NCBI RefSeq assembly: GCF_910594005.1
Contig: NC_057832.1
Coordinates: 98,467,152 to 98,531,151 of the forward strand
Direction: 5' to 3'
From: Cervus elaphus
Taxonomy: Eukaryota > Chordata > Mammalia > Artiodactyla > Cervidae
DNA length: 64,000 bases
Part shown: positions 1 through 14,520 of the stretch, piece by piece
Layout: every line of letters starts with the position of its first letter
Numbering within the stretch: the first letter of the stretch is position 1
Translations under genes and position numbers: made by a program
The notes under the pieces: model-generated
Seen by the model: only the letters and a program-made list of their open reading frames with translations
The model's database searches: none
What the model was told of the DNA's origin: nothing

Positions 1-2148
1 ACTGTTTCACGTTGGAATAAGCAGGTGAGTCTACTCAAGGTCATGACTTGAAGACTTCACATAGGGAGCAGGAACAAAGGTTGGTTGGTTGGTTATGCTT
101 TGGATGGGGGAGGAAATCCGCTCACTGGGCTGCCTGAGACATTTATTGGTAACATCCTCATCACTTACTCTCTTAGTCACATTTCTGTTCATTTCTCACC
201 AGTATCCTCTTCCTGTTGTTTCACGTCTTCTAAAGCTGCTTTCCCTTTTCTTTTTCAATCCTTGTTTCCCCAGCCATTTTTCTTCTTGATCATGTTTCTG
301 GCCCACTGGTGATATCCAAAAGCACAAGGGGGTCAAAGAGAATACTGACCACTGAAAGGAGTGAGTGGCCCAAAGCTCTTTTACTGTCTCATGGTTATTA
401 TGATCTTACCTTTGTCTGTGTACTTGCTGATATTTGATTGTTGAAAAAGCTAAAGCTTCTTCCCCATCCTCTTTGGTGCCCCTGGCACATAAGTGAGTTT
501 GCAGATCCTTAGTCTTATCCATGGTTGATATTGATCTTTCTTAGTCGGAGTGTCCCAATCTTTCATACCTGTAAGTTGGGGATTCTTGATAGAGAAACAT
601 GAAGCCTTTCCACATTTTCTTAGCTGCTTGGATGATTGTTGGGCTGATGGGTTTGAAAGGTCTTTATCCAGAGGAAAGACAAGTATGGCCTAAACGGAGG
701 ATAACTTGGGATCCTGACTAAAGGAACCAGTTATAGCCAATTCTGGGCAGTTTCCTTCATAGTACATGAAAACTCCTTTCTGAATGGCATAGGAATGAAG
801 AGGGGGGTTTGTTTTGTTATAGGCTTGTTCACTAACTTTTGACTGTATAGTATCCTCATTTTTATTTCAGGAGTTGTCCTGGGGAGTGCTTCTCTTTGCC
901 ATCTTCCCTCTACCCCACAAGAATGTAGAAAAGCCCGACAGATTGGTCCTCAAGTGTAGAGATCCTTCCCACCCTTAGGAGAAGGGCCATGTGGTTGCCT
1001 GGGTGGCTGAGCATGGGACCACAGATGCGTACCACATGTAACTCTCACCTTCAGGGCAGTGTCCACTGAAGACTTCGTTCCAGCAACTCTTCAGGGGCCA
1101 AACGCTGCTGTGATGGCCGCAGCTGAATGGGTTTTCTTTCCTTGTACCTGTTCCCTTGGTAATCACATTTAGCTCAGTAAAACAGGTGTGGTGATGTGAT
1201 TGTCCTTGACCCTGCCACATCCCCCTCTTTTTATATATATATATATATGTGTGTGTATGTGTGTATATATATATATATATATATGTTTTATTATCTTATT
1301 TTGGGCCAGGAGTTCTCCAGCCCCTGCCTACCTTCCCCAGTCACTACAAATCTGATCTCGGAAAGGAGCAGCACTCGGGTCTTTCGTTGATTTCACAGCA
1401 CCTCCTGGGGCCCATGTGTGACCCCACAGAGGGAGGCATGGCCATCGAGCTGGACTCAGGAATCCAGAGACTGCCTTGAGAAGGATGTGAAGTAGCGGAG
1501 GGGCTGTGTAATAAACACCCGGGTAGGGAGCAGACAGAAAGCTCAAGTGTGGGGCACCTGGCCCTGAAAAGTGTCTCCTTGTTTATGAGGTGCACTGTCT
1601 TAGCTTTGGGTCAATGGGGCAGGAAGTGCTGCCTGTCTCTTTCCCAGTTTCGGGTGGAGACAGACTTGCAGCTTTTGCATCCCATATCCTCTTGTGGAGC
1701 CTGCTCTGTCACACGCAAGACCCCTCTCATTTCAGCCAGCCCCCATTATCTTGAGACCTGAGCTCCCTGCTTTGCCAAAGTGTGTTTTTACAGTCACACA
1801 CGTGAGGAGAGTGCCTGGCATTTTTGGCCGTCACGCAGCTCTTTTCCTGAGTGTCTTCCTGCCACTTCTCATTGCCTTTCTGCTTTTTTTCCACCTTTCT
1901 TCATGGCCCTTCTCCTCAGCCATTGGCTCCTCTTGGCACTTGTTCCCTTCCCTGAGTCGGGACCCTGGCAGGACTGTTCAGGTCAATGGTCTGGGTATCC
2001 TGGTGGTGCTGCCAGCTTCAGGGTATTAACTATAGGCTAGACACCACATTGTTACCAGGTTCTCTTTGTAACCTGGAAGGCCACAGCGGCCCAGGAACTC
2101 TCAAAGGACTTCAGCTTTTCTTCCCAGCCTCGCTCATTTGGTGTAGAG
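1..2148. other. Non-coding, mostly unique intronic sequence
   Basis: Apart from the microsatellite at 1232, I see no exon, repeat family or regulatory pattern I can name. Short open frames look random. Confidence 0.6.
1232..1286. repeat. (TA)n(TG)n(TA)n microsatellite
   Basis: Alternating TA repeats flank a short TG block over 55 bp. Open frames through it (IYIYIYM-type peptides) are artefacts. Confidence 0.95.
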
Positions 2149-2346
2149 CAAGGGTGGGCAAGCCCGGCCCACTGCCAGTTTTGTAAATAAAGCTTTATTG
2201 AAACACAGCCACACTAACCTTTTTACATACTGTCTATGGGTCCTTGCATGTTATAACAGCAAGGTTGAGTGGTTCCAACAGGATATATGGTCCACAAAGC
2301 CTAGAATATTCACTATCTGTCTTTTTATCAAAAATGTTTGCTGACT
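2149..2346 (-). mobile_element. MER20-type hAT-Charlie element
   Basis: AAATAAAGCTTTATTGAAAC, CACAAAGCCTAGAATATTCA and an AAAATGTTTGCTGAC end match the MER20 consensus in reverse. It spans nearly the usual 219 bp. MER20 copies are an ancient non-autonomous family that sometimes acts as enhancer sequence. Confidence 0.8.
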
Positions 2347-4094
2347 GTACTACACAGGTTTTGCTGGGTTGGGTTTAAATGGCTGGGTATAGCCCTGAAA
2401 ATGGATTTGTTCTCATGTCCCCTGCCTTTGAGGCTGGACCACTTCTGGATCACACAACATGAGATCATTGTGTCCCACTGGACAGCATGTGCGTGGTGAC
2501 ACCCCCTTTGCCAGGCACCCCCCGCCCCCCAAATACAGCTGCCTCTTTCAGGCAATTCCCTGCCACATTGCCAAGGACAGGAAGATCCGGTGTAATTTCC
2601 CAGATGGAGAATTGTGCCCGTTGCTAGCATCTTCCCAAAAGTAGTGGTGAGAGAGAGCATTAGATAACCAACCAGCTTAAAAGTGCAAACTCCGAGTTTT
2701 TCACACTCCAGTTATCATGTGGTCCTGGGTAAGTGATTCTTTTCTGCCTTGGCATTGCTGTCTAAAACATTGATCCAGCGATCCCAGGTCATCCTCTTCT
2801 TTCTGAAGCCCTTCCTGGGAGTTCAACAGTCGTTGGGGAATCTCTCCACACCTTTGTGTCAGAAGGCCAGCTAGCTAGCCCTCGCTCACTGCACTGTTAG
2901 AGAGGGAACCAGAAGGTATTATTAAAAGAGACCAGCAGCACAGTTGAACCCTCTTCGCAGTTCCCGGCTGTAGGAAGGCAGTTCCCGGGGGGATGGGGGC
3001 ATCATTTCCAAGGCCTTTCTGAATGACCCCTTTGTCCTGAGCTCTCCGAAATTGCCCTTTGCTGCTGCCTGGAAAATGACATCTTCATGCTGGAGAGTGA
3101 GCCGAAAGCTCCGGCTGCTGCCCTGACCTATTTCCCTTCTTCCTGCCGGCATCCACAGGGAGACTGTCCCCCTGGGGAGCTCATTCTGCAGTGGCCTGGG
3201 CTCAGTCCTGGATTCCCTCCCTCCCACTACCCCTGCTTTTTAAAAAAAAAAAAAAAACAAAAAACAAAAATACACAGAAGCATCGCAAGCAACTGTTGCT
3301 GTTTGAAGAGCAAGTATTTATGTTTTAGAAAAATGTGGGCTCAGCATTGAATATTGGTGTCTTATTTACAGAGGGGTTTGTCTGGGAAAGAATACTTAAT
3401 TAAAAGGAAAGTGGTTCCTTCTCCTTTGTTTTAGCACCAAATGTACTGCGTCAGATCAGAAAAAGGTAAACCGGTCTAAGCAGTTCACCGCTGATGAAAA
3501 TAGTGTCTTCCCTCATGCCCTGTCTTTCCCCCAGAGCTCTTGGTACCTGCCCTCTCGTCCTTCCTTTCCCGTCTGTCCATGCAGGCCCCTTCCCTGTCCA
3601 GGAGACAAATGTGAGGAGGAACAGTAGCACATTACTTGTCTGGATCAGAGCAGTGAGGGTGGTTCAAGCCACGGGAGTCCACCGGGTGGAGGACACCCAC
3701 TGCTCTCCAGCTCTCACAGCGCCTTGCCCCTTGGTAGCCCTCGCTGAGCTGGAAAGAATAACCTGCTGGAAAAACAAGCCAGCCTTCCGGCAATGTTGCA
3801 CTTATTTAGACAAAGACACCCTATTCTAGATTATCTTTACCACTGCCCAGGAAAGAGCAAAGACAGCAAGGCCAGCTTCCTAAACACCTCTGTTATCCCC
3901 CAAGGCATTAAAGGATGATTGAAGGGTTGAGTCTTTTTCTCACCTCCCCCACATATTCTCGACAGTTCATCACCCACCAGGGGTCTTTCCCTTTTTTTTT
4001 TTTTTTCCAATTAATTTAAGGCTATTTTCTTTGATAGGGGCTCAAGTAAAGATTTTCTGTCTTAATAGTGATCAATTTTGTATAGCATTTTCTA
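2347..4094. other. Non-coding unique sequence
   Basis: No coding exon is recognised. An A-rich run at 3241-3270 may be the tail of an old retrocopy. The rest is undistinguished. Confidence 0.6.
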
Positions 4095-4255
4095 ATGTAA
4101 AAGTGCTTTCTTATATAATACTTTGTTTTACTCTCACAGCAAACCTATAAGAAAAATATTATCCCCAGATTTACAATTCTAGAAACTGAGATGCAGAGTG
4201 AACTGCCTCTGTTCACAGAGCTTATTGTAGGACAAATACCAAAATTCAAATGCCT
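4095..4255 (-). mobile_element. MIR SINE, reverse orientation
   Basis: ACTCTCACAGCAAACCTATA, AATATTATCCCCAGATTTAC and AGAAACTGAGATGCAGAGTG are a reversed, diverged MIR core. Confidence 0.55.
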
Positions 4256-4669
4256 GCATTCCCAAATGAGTGTTTTTTCTCCCCAGAATTTGCCAGTTTT
4301 GCTATTGTAAGGTGGTTATTCTTTTTAGCTATGTTGTATATTCCTCAGCCTTCAAATATCTGGAACTAATAAATTTGTAAAGGATCTACCTGGAGGTCCA
4401 ACACTGGTTGAGTGGTCAGAGTCTCTGAGTCTGACTCTAGGGGCTCACAACTGCAGAGGAGCCATGCCTTCCCGAATTACTGACTCTCCTCTTGTCATAG
4501 TTCTTACATCACTTATCTACTTGATTCCTGCTTCATCCTTTGTTTGGCCTTAGTGGGCCTTAATTTTTGTATAATTTCTCACTGACCTGCCTTGCTTCAT
4601 ATTAGTTTGATCATGTATGTCCATATTTCTGTTTTTAACCTTTCTCAAAAGATGCATCGTTTATAAATA

Positions 4670-5190
4670 TGTAACTCCCCATTGCCTCTGGGATGAAGGT
4701 TAATCTCCTTGGTTTACATGTATCTGTGATAACCTCTGAACTTCAGGTATCTCCACTATTCGTTTCATAATCTGCACCTCATCACAACTGACATTATAAT
4801 TCACAATTCCCCATACGTAACATTTCATTCCATATCTCCCATCCGTGAGGTCAACTTAAGCTCTCCACCCAGTGTATCAATCACCCCCTTCTCTTGCTCT
4901 CTTATTCCCATCTCTCCGTCCAGATATACCCTCTTCTCTCTCTTTAGCGCTTCCTGGATCTCTCAGGCTGGGCAGATGGCTTTCCTTCAGTCCCCAGAGT
5001 GCTGTGTCCATATAGACATATGTCACGTACTGGCCAGTGATGTTGAAGTGATCTGTCTATGTTGGCCTCCCCACTAGATTGTTAGCTCCTCAAGGACAAG
5101 GAGCATGCTTTCTGCCTTTGTGTTCTTTGTATCTTGCCTCATGTGTAAGAGAATCTCAACTGATAAATGTTCATGAAATCAACTCATTGA
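4670..5190 (+). mobile_element. L2 LINE 3' end
   Basis: The terminal block (CTAGATTGTTAGCTCCTCAA, then GGACAAGGAGC, then CAACTGATAAATGTTCATGA) is the L2 3' end. Upstream sequence with TCTCCTTGG and CATTTCATTCC motifs fits the adjoining L2 body. Boundaries are approximate. Confidence 0.65.
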
Positions 5191-8100
5191 TTCCCTGTGA
5201 CCTAGTTCTAGAGACTGGGAAGAAGGCCTGTTCTTGTCTGTTCTGGTTCTTCAGGAAAGCTAAGCTTAACATTTGTGGGGTGGAAAGGAAGTCTTTGGAG
5301 TATTGAGGTTGGACATACAGCTGCTAATTTAAGATCTTCTCATAGAAAAAGTCCATTACTCAGGCCTGACTGTGTGCTTTCTAGGGGACTCTGACCTCCT
5401 TTGGTCTCCCCGTCTTACAGATGGGGTAATGAGATAATGGTATTTGAGCGGTTTTTTGTTTGTTTTGTTTTTAATTCCAGTGTTCAAATAGAAAGCATTT
5501 GTCCTTCCCCATGATCCTAATAGATGCTGCTTGTCTCTTTCCCTCTCTGGTGGTTTCCATACTCTGCTTTTGTTGATCTAACTGAGGTGAAGGGTTTATT
5601 TTGAAGTTCAAATTTCTGTTCAGGGATAGGCTACAAGCACCATGTGAATACCAGGCTGCCCACTTACAGCCCCTTCATTTATGGGCTCCTGACTCTTGCC
5701 AAGTTATCTCTAAAAGCTCTAGGAGGAGGGCCCTCAATTCCCGTTCTAGTCCCATTCAATGAAAATGGCATCAAAAATCAAAGAGGTGAGGCTAAATATA
5801 ATGAAGAACGTCACATTGCCCTTTTCTCCCTCCTCCCCCTGGCTACTGGTCTCCACACCCACCCCCAACGCCCCGTTGGCTTTTAAACTCCTTGGGAGCC
5901 AGTCACCAGTTGCCTTCCCCAAGCAAACTCAGCAGCATGCGCTGATGGGAGCCAGCAGTGTGCTGGCTCCAGTGGGATTCCTCTCAGCAAAGCTGCTGGC
6001 TCAGCTGGCTGTTGTCTGTTTCCCTGTTCTTCTGCCTGGAACTTTCATAGCTAGTCAAGCATAGAATTGCATCCATTCTTCTGAAATAGCTGCTGGGCCT
6101 AATTCTTCATTGGCTTGGCCAAGATCCTATTACCTGTAATTATGTCACACAGCCCGACTGGTATAGGTTTGATAGGCCTCACTGCCCTCCAGAGACTAGT
6201 GTTTGCATCCCGGGCTGGATGTTGGGATTTGGGGGCAGAATAAAAGGTCTGCAAGAGATGCGGCCTCCTTATAGCCTCTATGTGGGATATATATATGTAT
6301 ATTGTGGGAAGGTCTCAAGGATGCCATTCTGTCTCAGGGGAGAAAATCCTTTTCAGCAGAGAGACTCTTCCTTTCCCTGGGTAACAGGTCCTTACTATGG
6401 TGAACTCTTCCTTGATAAACTTCTGTGTTTTTTCTGCCACTTTAGTTTGGTTTTTCTTAATATTCCTTCCAGCACAAGAAAATTAAAGGTGTAGACCTAA
6501 CAAATTGTTTCCTCCATAGGTAGATGCCTTGACAATGCTAGGGCAGTCCCTGGCACTGGTTTTTCCTTTCCATCTTTAGTCAAACCCACATCAGTCCCAG
6601 AGTAAAGATGTGAAAGGCTCAAACATGACTTCCCCTTGCATCTTTCTGCTGCAATAGTCCATAGTCCTTACTTTGAACCTTATCTGAATTGAGGCTTGGA
6701 AGTGAGTTATAGTGAGCAGTGATTGCCACTGGAGAATGCATTTACTGGTTCGCTAACAGATTATCACTACAAACGTAAGGTCGTGAAAATCCTTCAAACA
6801 GCCTTGCTAAGCAGAACCCCTGCCACCTATGGTATTCGATACTATCTGCCTGCCTGACATAAAATGATGTTCTTTATGAGCCATCCCTGTGGAAGACGGC
6901 TATTGCCAGGCACGTTCAGCCTCCTGGTCTGCTTTCTGTAGAACTATGGATAGCCTCTGGCCTGGAACAAATGGAGAATTGCTATCAGGAGGTAAGAGAC
7001 TGCTGGACTCCTCAGAGGTAAAAGTGCCGGGTGAGCTGAGTGACATTTATTTTAATTTAGATTTCTCTTACCTCTTCAATCATCCTGGGGGTTCACTACT
7101 TCTAAGCTTTGGTTACAATTCTCTTTTAAAAAAAAAAAAAAAGGTGGCATGGGGTGGGGGGGGAGTAACATTCTTAATGACAAAGGGCTAAAGAAAAGGG
7201 ACTTGGAATTAGCATTTTTCAGGTGAAATCCCTTCTTATGAAGTCTGTCCACTTCTTTCTGGAAGCCTCATTTGGGAAATAGTTCTATTTCATTCATATC
7301 TCTTGACTAGCACATTGTGTTCACTTTCCACACAAGAGATGGCCTCGTGCAGACTTGCCCCGTCTGTTTCCAGAAGAACTTCACCTCAGACCCTGACACC
7401 TTGGCCCACGCCCATGTAGACCTGAGTGTGAGCCTTCAAAGCCGGCATGTTCGAGAGGAAGCAGCTTCTCTTCCTCTCCAGCAAATGTGGGTTGCATTTG
7501 ATCTCCAGGTAGTATTAGTACTAACTTTCTAGCATTTCTCATGCGACTCCCCCCAGGGCATAGCCCTGACCGCTCTGGTGGATGAACCAACCTCAACACC
7601 ACCCTCTTCTTGCCTTTAGCACGCCCACTCCCTGTGTCTATTGCCAAGGACTGGACGAGATCCCACGGGTTCCAAACCTGACTTCAGTGATGAACTTCCC
7701 ACTTGCTGCTCCACCCGTGACCGTTTCTGGTCAGCTGAACTTAAATGGATTTTGAAAATGAAAGTGACCAATGGTCTGTTATGAAATGCGGTGGTGCATG
7801 AAATAAGATTATGAGCAAGCTTGAGAATTAACAGCAGAGATCCCCTAACCTGGTCTGAACAGCATGTCTCACATATTCAGCAAGGATAAGCTCATTCTTT
7901 AGACCCATCTCTTGAACACTGAAGGACATCTTTCCCTTCCTGACCACTTAACAAAGACTGTTAGTAACATGTGCAGAGTCAGACCTCAGTGCTCATTTCA
8001 GCTTCACCATTTATTGTGTGACCTTGGACATGATCCTTAGCCTCTCTAAAACCTGGGCAATCTCAGCAAGTAATAGAATTCAGTATTCAATAGAATTCTG

Positions 8101-11100
8101 GAACCCCAACGGTGTTCCTGGGGTTGTGCAGTGCAGCCATCCTACTAAACCTAAGCCCTTACTTATAACAAGGGTACCTCTCTGTAGGGTTACCATGGAT
8201 ATAATGGATATTTGCAGTGTGCCCAGCACTGGTACCCTGGTAGATAGGAGATTCTCAGTGAGCAAAAGCTCACAACATCTTTTATATTGCTCACAAGAAT
8301 TCTTACCGAGTTGAGCTAAATCTAGGATTGGAACCTCACTGAGGACAAACCGCCATAGCCAAGGCAGGCAGGATGGACTGGACACAGGCCTGTGTGTTGG
8401 GAGCATTTAAGTAGAATCAGGGGTCAGCCAGTCTCTTTTTCTATAAAGAAGAGAAGAGTCTGGGTCTCTTTGCTACTGCTCCCACATCCTCCTGCACATT
8501 AGAACAACTTCTTCCAGGCAGCGTTGCGTGCAGTGGAAACACTAATGCTCAGAAGTCCTAAACCTGCAAACAGAGCCTCTTCTCAACTTGACTGTGGACC
8601 AAAGATAAGCCACCTGTCACCAGTGGGGGAAGCTAGGACTCCACATATGTCATATGGACATCTAAGAAGGAGTGGCTTGAGGAACTGTGCCATGCACCCC
8701 GACTGCCATGGGGTATTTGGAGAGTGATCTGCCATGCTTTCTCTGTTTACACTGGATTCTGACCTTACTCATTTCCCAGTGTCACTGGGACTCGAAAATG
8801 AGGGCTACCAGGATGACTTATTTAGAGCCTGGCTTGTCCATGCTTCCTTATGCTCTGATGTAGCGATGGTCTTTTTTGTCTCCACACCACCTTACCATGA
8901 CCATAGTCATCTGACTGCCATGAGTTTATCTTTGATCTGGGTAAAGTTGGAAGGCTAGAGGAGGGTGGAGTGCCAGGCAGGAGCTGTGAAGAAAGATCCA
9001 GGCGTTATCCAGGATTGAAAGGGACAAGAAAAGGACCCACGACAAGTCCTTTGGGACATTAAGTGCACCAAGAACAAAAGCTGTCCATTGAACCAGGAAT
9101 GAGAAGTGAATGTGAAGCTGCACAGTGAAACTGTCATTTTTCATTCCAGGTTAGCCTAATGCCTTCCCCTTCTCCCTCTCCCTTCTCTTGATGCAGTGGA
9201 TTTCCTTGTAACGATCACCAGAAAAGGATCTTGGCACTGAACGTATACCTAGAGGTGGAAGATCATGCAAATAAGACCAGCAGGTCCGTCCTTCCCTGCC
9301 AGAGCCTTCCATAGGCCACTGCACTTCAGAACCTCTCCAGTGCTTGCAGCGCTGGGCGGCCGTTGCTGCTCCAGTTAAATCAATCTAAAACTACTGACCC
9401 AGGGTTTTTATGGCAGTACTGCAACCTTACATGAGGAGATGCAACACATAGTCCATTACCACTGATTGGATATGGATTTTTGGCCTGGCCAGTTGCCACT
9501 TGGTAATTTTAGAATAGGGTCACTTTCGGAGTTGGAAGATGCCTTGTAGAAGGATACTGGTGTTTGCTAAATAGTTGTTTCTTATCTTCATGCCCTCTTA
9601 CAGCTCCTGCGGGTGGGGCCAGCGGTCTCTCTTGTCTGCCCGGAAGAGTTGGCCAGGGCTCATCCTTCATCGGCTTACAGGGCTGCAGACGTGGCCGTTT
9701 GTAAACGCCCAGGGTGCACTTAACCACCTCCTCCTCCTAATCTCAGCACTTCTACTCTAAACACATCAGCAGCTTTGTAACTTGCATTCTGTTTCGCTCT
9801 ACGTTGTGGGCCTTCAGGTATTTGTGGGAGGAAGGTGGGGAGACTGGCGAACTGTGTTGTCGTTGATTTCGGAATTATACAATCACAGCCTGAGTCACTG
9901 TCCCTGGGGACTCCTGCCAAGCGCTCCCGGCAGGGCTCTCGCTGCTTTCACACGTGGCTTTTTATGGTTGGGTTCTGCTTTGTGTCTGCCATGTGACTGC
10001 CTGCCAGCCTTGGTTTTTACTGTCTGCACAATGGGAACACTTAATCCTGTTCCACCTGGAGAATGCTGAAAGGCATGGGGTGGGGTTCCTGGGGAGCCCC
10101 CAGTTATTCCCATGTATGTAGAAAAGGGTTGCCAGGCCCCCAGTGACATAATTACCCACAAGCTGAGGGCACTCTGTGACCTGGAGAGGGACCTATGATC
10201 ATACAGTTTTTTCCCTCATCTGCCTCTGAACAGTTAGACCCAGTGGATTAAAGAAGAGAACTGTTGTTCCTGACCCTGAGGTCTAAATATCTTTGACCTC
10301 ATTGAGCCAACCTTGGGTAGAATTTCCCTTTTCCCTCTGCCATGCTATCTGTCTGTTACATTGCCCCTTTCTTGACATGACTTTGGTTCCAGTAAGCACT
10401 GCTTCCTAAACAGCAGCTGTCCCCAAGTACTAAAGTGTTCTCAGTCTTCCTTAAAGCCAACTAGTTGGTCCAAATCCTGAGAATCAGACAGTCCGTGTGT
10501 GTCTTCCTGTTATGGGTTGATATGCCTGTCTGTGATACCAGCATGCCCTGTTTTCTGCTTCACGGGGGAAGACTATTCACATATAAATAACATCGTCAAG
10601 CCTGTCTGCACACAATCCCAGGATCCAGATCTAGCTTCTCACCTTCTGATCTTTTTGACATGTCTTTCAGCCCAGAGTGTTTCAAAGGTCAGGCTTGAAC
10701 CCCAGAAGCCATCCTTTTTGTCATTATCAAGTATGATAACATATGTAACATTATGTAACATGCAGACTAGTTTCAACTTTATCTGCTGCCTGTTTAGTTT
10801 TGTTTTGCCAGTTGACCCAGAGGTGGGGTTAGTACAGTGAAGCCAGAGTTTATTCTCGAAGCGTGAGACCTTGGGATCCGCAGTACCTCTCAACCTACAG
10901 ACTTGAGACCTCCTGTCAGGAGGAGCCATGTGGCTTCCTGTGCCCTGATGAGGCCTACCAAACATGTGAGGTGTAGACGGAGCCCCAAGGCCACTCTTCA
11001 TGGCAGCAGTGCTGGGGTGAGGAGGGGCCTTGTTGACACGTTTGCATGTGTCCTGAGCATCCATAATACCCCTTGACAGGAAGACCACCTCCAGGGAGGC

Positions 11101-14099
11101 CCTGCATTCTCCCGCTGCCCAGACTTCTTCCATCTGTCCTTCTTCTCTCTCTCCTTCACCCTCCCCCTGGTGTTTCTGTAATTTGTACAGTATCGTTGAG
11201 AGGTATTGAAAAGATCAATAGCAATTCACCTTTTCCTTTATTGATTAAGGTGGCGGCAAGGAAAAATGGCAGGCAGTCCCAATTCATTTATCATGAGCAA
11301 TCTTTCCTTCCAAGCCACCAGTGACCTCTTCTTCTGCCTGTTACTTTGCTGGTCTACAACTAGGGCCACTCTTGTTTCTGGACTGCTGGAACAGGAATGA
11401 GAGAACCACTGGACTCGGCTCCTGTAACCAAAGCTGGGTGGGGATGGAGACTGGCTTTGAGGGGTTGGACTCTGAGCGAGAACAACGTGGCAACAGCTGA
11501 TGGACGTTGCTGCCTCACCTAGCAGTTTCCTCCCCTTGTTCTTCCAAAGGTCAGAGTCTGCCTTGATTATCCGTTTTTCAACAGAGTGTAAAATGAGTAC
11601 ATGGAGTAAAAGACTGCCAACTGGCTGTTTCTGCTGTAGAGGCAAAAGTCGGTCCTTCCATCTGTGAGCCTTCGGGTCATAACTTGGACTCAGCTTGGGG
11701 GAACTAGGCTGGTGGGGAGTGGGGGAGGAAGGGTTCTTAAGTTTAGGACGGCTGTTTCCACCCCGGGTAAAGCACAGAGACAGCTCTCACCAGCTTCTTT
11801 CTGTAGTGTGTTATTCTGTTCTTCTTCAGCGGAAACACCTACCTCACTTGGGGAAGGTGATGGAGACCACCCTACTCAACCCCCAAGTACTTATGACATC
11901 ACCCACCTGGAGGGATGCCCCAGGGTCTTTAAATCCTTTAAGAGGGAGGCTGGCCCTGACTCCAGAGGCAGCGCTTGGCTCACCCAGCATCTTTTCCCCT
12001 TCTGTGTGGTGGTTGGAATTTTGTTGATTCTCCACCGCATACCCTTACACAGAATCATCTGTTGTCCACCATGCCTTGCACAGTCATTAAGCCCTCTCAG
12101 CCCCTCTGCAGCATGAGCTAGTTCCAGGACGTCCAGTCTGTAGAGTTTGGGCCACCAAGTGTTTGGAGCTGCCCCTACTCTGTGACCTGCACCACCCAGC
12201 AGAGGGATCCACTTACCTGGACGGGCCCTTCGTGGGCAGTGTGAAGCCATTGTCGCCGTCAGACAACTCTCACTCTTTCGTGTCAGCCAGAGCACGGGGC
12301 CAGGCTTCTGCAGAGGAGCATTGCCGCCACGGTCGCACATCCTGAGTGCCTGCCCAGTGAGTTAAAGTCACTATTTGGGAGCCCCTCGCCCAGCGAGGAG
12401 ATTTTGCTAGAAACCCAGTGCTGCTGTGTCTGTGTCAGGTGCCAGACCCAGAGAAGGCAGCCAGCTCTCCATGAAGCTGGTTAATGACAGGCGAAACTGC
12501 TGCAGGACGATTGTTCTTTTCCTGTGGATCATTAATAAACCGCCCTGGCCTGTACAGACAATTCCATCACCTTCCTTGGCTTCATCAGACAGGTCTCCCT
12601 TTCCGTCTAAAGCTTTCACAACGGCTGGGGAGGAGCAGAGGAGGGGAAAGACCTTCCACTTAATGCACGTGTTTTTCTCCTAAGCTGGAAAATGGCCCCC
12701 TGCTTTCAGATGGTCTTGGCAGCCATGTATGGAGGGTTCAAGACTTGCCATGGGTGGGAAGTGCTAGTGGCTCAGCTCCTAATATTTGCAGCAAACTACA
12801 GAACAGGCCCAATTTGGAGACAAGGCAGCGAGCGCAGCAGATGGCAAATAGTCCTGCTCCACTGGGGCCCGAGATGGGCACCATCTTCTCACTTCAGCCA
12901 AGGCAGCCTCATTCCTGCTCTGCCAGAGTACCGAAAGCATTTCTGGTTTTTTAGAAACTTCTTTTTTAGGCAAAGATGGAAGAAGGCAGAGCAAACAAAA
13001 TATGGGAAACTCAATCTAGTTAAAAACATTTCCCTGTCAAACAACCTAAAATAGAACTTTTCCTTTGTTAGTTAGGAATAATTTAGAATAGAAATCTACA
13101 TTTCTCCATAGAGCATTGAGTGCAAAAATAAAAAATGGATTATAAATAGAAATAAGCATGACCCATTCCGCTTCCAAGGACTTGAGCATACAGCATTCAG
13201 AATACTGAATTAGAGCATTTTATAGCTATGAGGCCTAGACATTACATTGTCCAATCCATAGGCTTCACAGTAGTTGAGAACTGAGGCCGGAAGAAGGTGA
13301 TCACTTGGGCACATTCACACAGTAATTCATAGACCTGCTTTCTCCACGCTGTGATCACATTGCTCTCACCTGCACTTCTACAGTGCCTCCCAGACCACCT
13401 GTCCATCCCCTTGCAGTACAGGTAACCTTGGAGACTATGACATTGGCGGCCTATAAAAGGGAGTTAGTTGCATGTGACAGGTAGACAGAAGAGGTAAACC
13501 TGTGTGTTGTCTACACTCCATTATTTTAGTGAGAAAGGAACAAGGAGCTAAGTCAGGAGGAAGTCTTCCAGAGCCTCTGTGTTCTGTAAAGAAGACTCTC
13601 AGTAGACAGGGGTGCCCAGAGAGCGGCACACAGGAGGGGAAGGCCTGCCAGCAAGGGAAGAGGCCAGGTACCGGACCCACCTGGAATTTTCCATCGCTTA
13701 TCCTGACACGTGAATCATAGAAAAGCTATTTTCTTGCCAAAAACTATGCTTCAGAAGAGCCCAAAATTAATTGGTTTGTTTACTAAGGTGATGGTTGGGG
13801 GTCAGATTTCCTAGCTGGATTGCCCTCGGGCTCCTTGGGGAACTAGGATTGCCCCTCAAGCTTGAGCTCTGTGTTCTGGTCACATTCAGCCTGGGCACAG
13901 GGTAGTGCCTGGCTACTCTCCCAGCGTCCTGTGGTCTTAGACCTGCTCACTCTGTGCTCACAGGAGGCCGATCCAAAAGCCGTGTCCTGTCACCAGGGTC
14001 TGGGCTTCATCTCCACCTTATAGCTGAGGCCAGTGACCCATCTTGGTAGCAGCGATGTCTGTTCATCTTTCATGGGGTTGTCAAGTGGGGGAGGAACAA
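5191..14099. other. Non-coding, largely unique intronic sequence
   Basis: Only a MIR fragment (7955) and a possible diverged MIR-like stretch near 13200-13340 are seen. No exon with splice sites and a recognisable protein is visible. Confidence 0.6.
7955..8080 (+). mobile_element. MIR SINE fragment
   Basis: CACCATTTATTGTGTGACCT and TTAGCCTCTCTAAAACCTGG match the MIR core. Confidence 0.55.
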
Positions 14100-14520
14100 A
14101 TTACATTTTCCGGCAATTTAATTAACTCTGATTTTTTTACCCCCTCTTCTTCCAAAGCACAGCTAAATGGAGCTAAACATATACACAAGGGCTATATTTA
14201 GTCCTAATGGTGTGGTAGCGTAGGGAAAGCACAAACACAGAGGTTTATCTGCTACCTAGTAAACACAGGGAAGTGTCAGGGCTGGAGGATTCAATAGTAA
14301 TAATAAGCATTTATATGGTGCAATGACAACTTCGATACAGGGCATAATTTTCTGGGGATTGCTATTAATTGTGCTTCTGCCTGTGAACGGCCCCCTGGTG
14401 AGGGGCTTTGAACACCACGCAGAGTTAAGCTATATTAAACATCAATTAAAACAGTGTAAAATAGAGTCGGAATAAAATATGCAAAGGTCAGAGTGGCTGT
14501 AAAAATGCAGGGGGGAGAGG
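14100..14520. promoter_or_regulatory. AT-rich candidate conserved noncoding element
   Basis: This stretch lacks recognisable repeats. It holds CAATTTAATTAACTCTG (homeodomain-type core), an exact MEF2-type CTATATTTAG at 14192-14201, and ATATGCAAAG (POU-type) near 14480. The composition differs from its GC-richer surroundings. This is enhancer-like by appearance only. Confidence 0.3.
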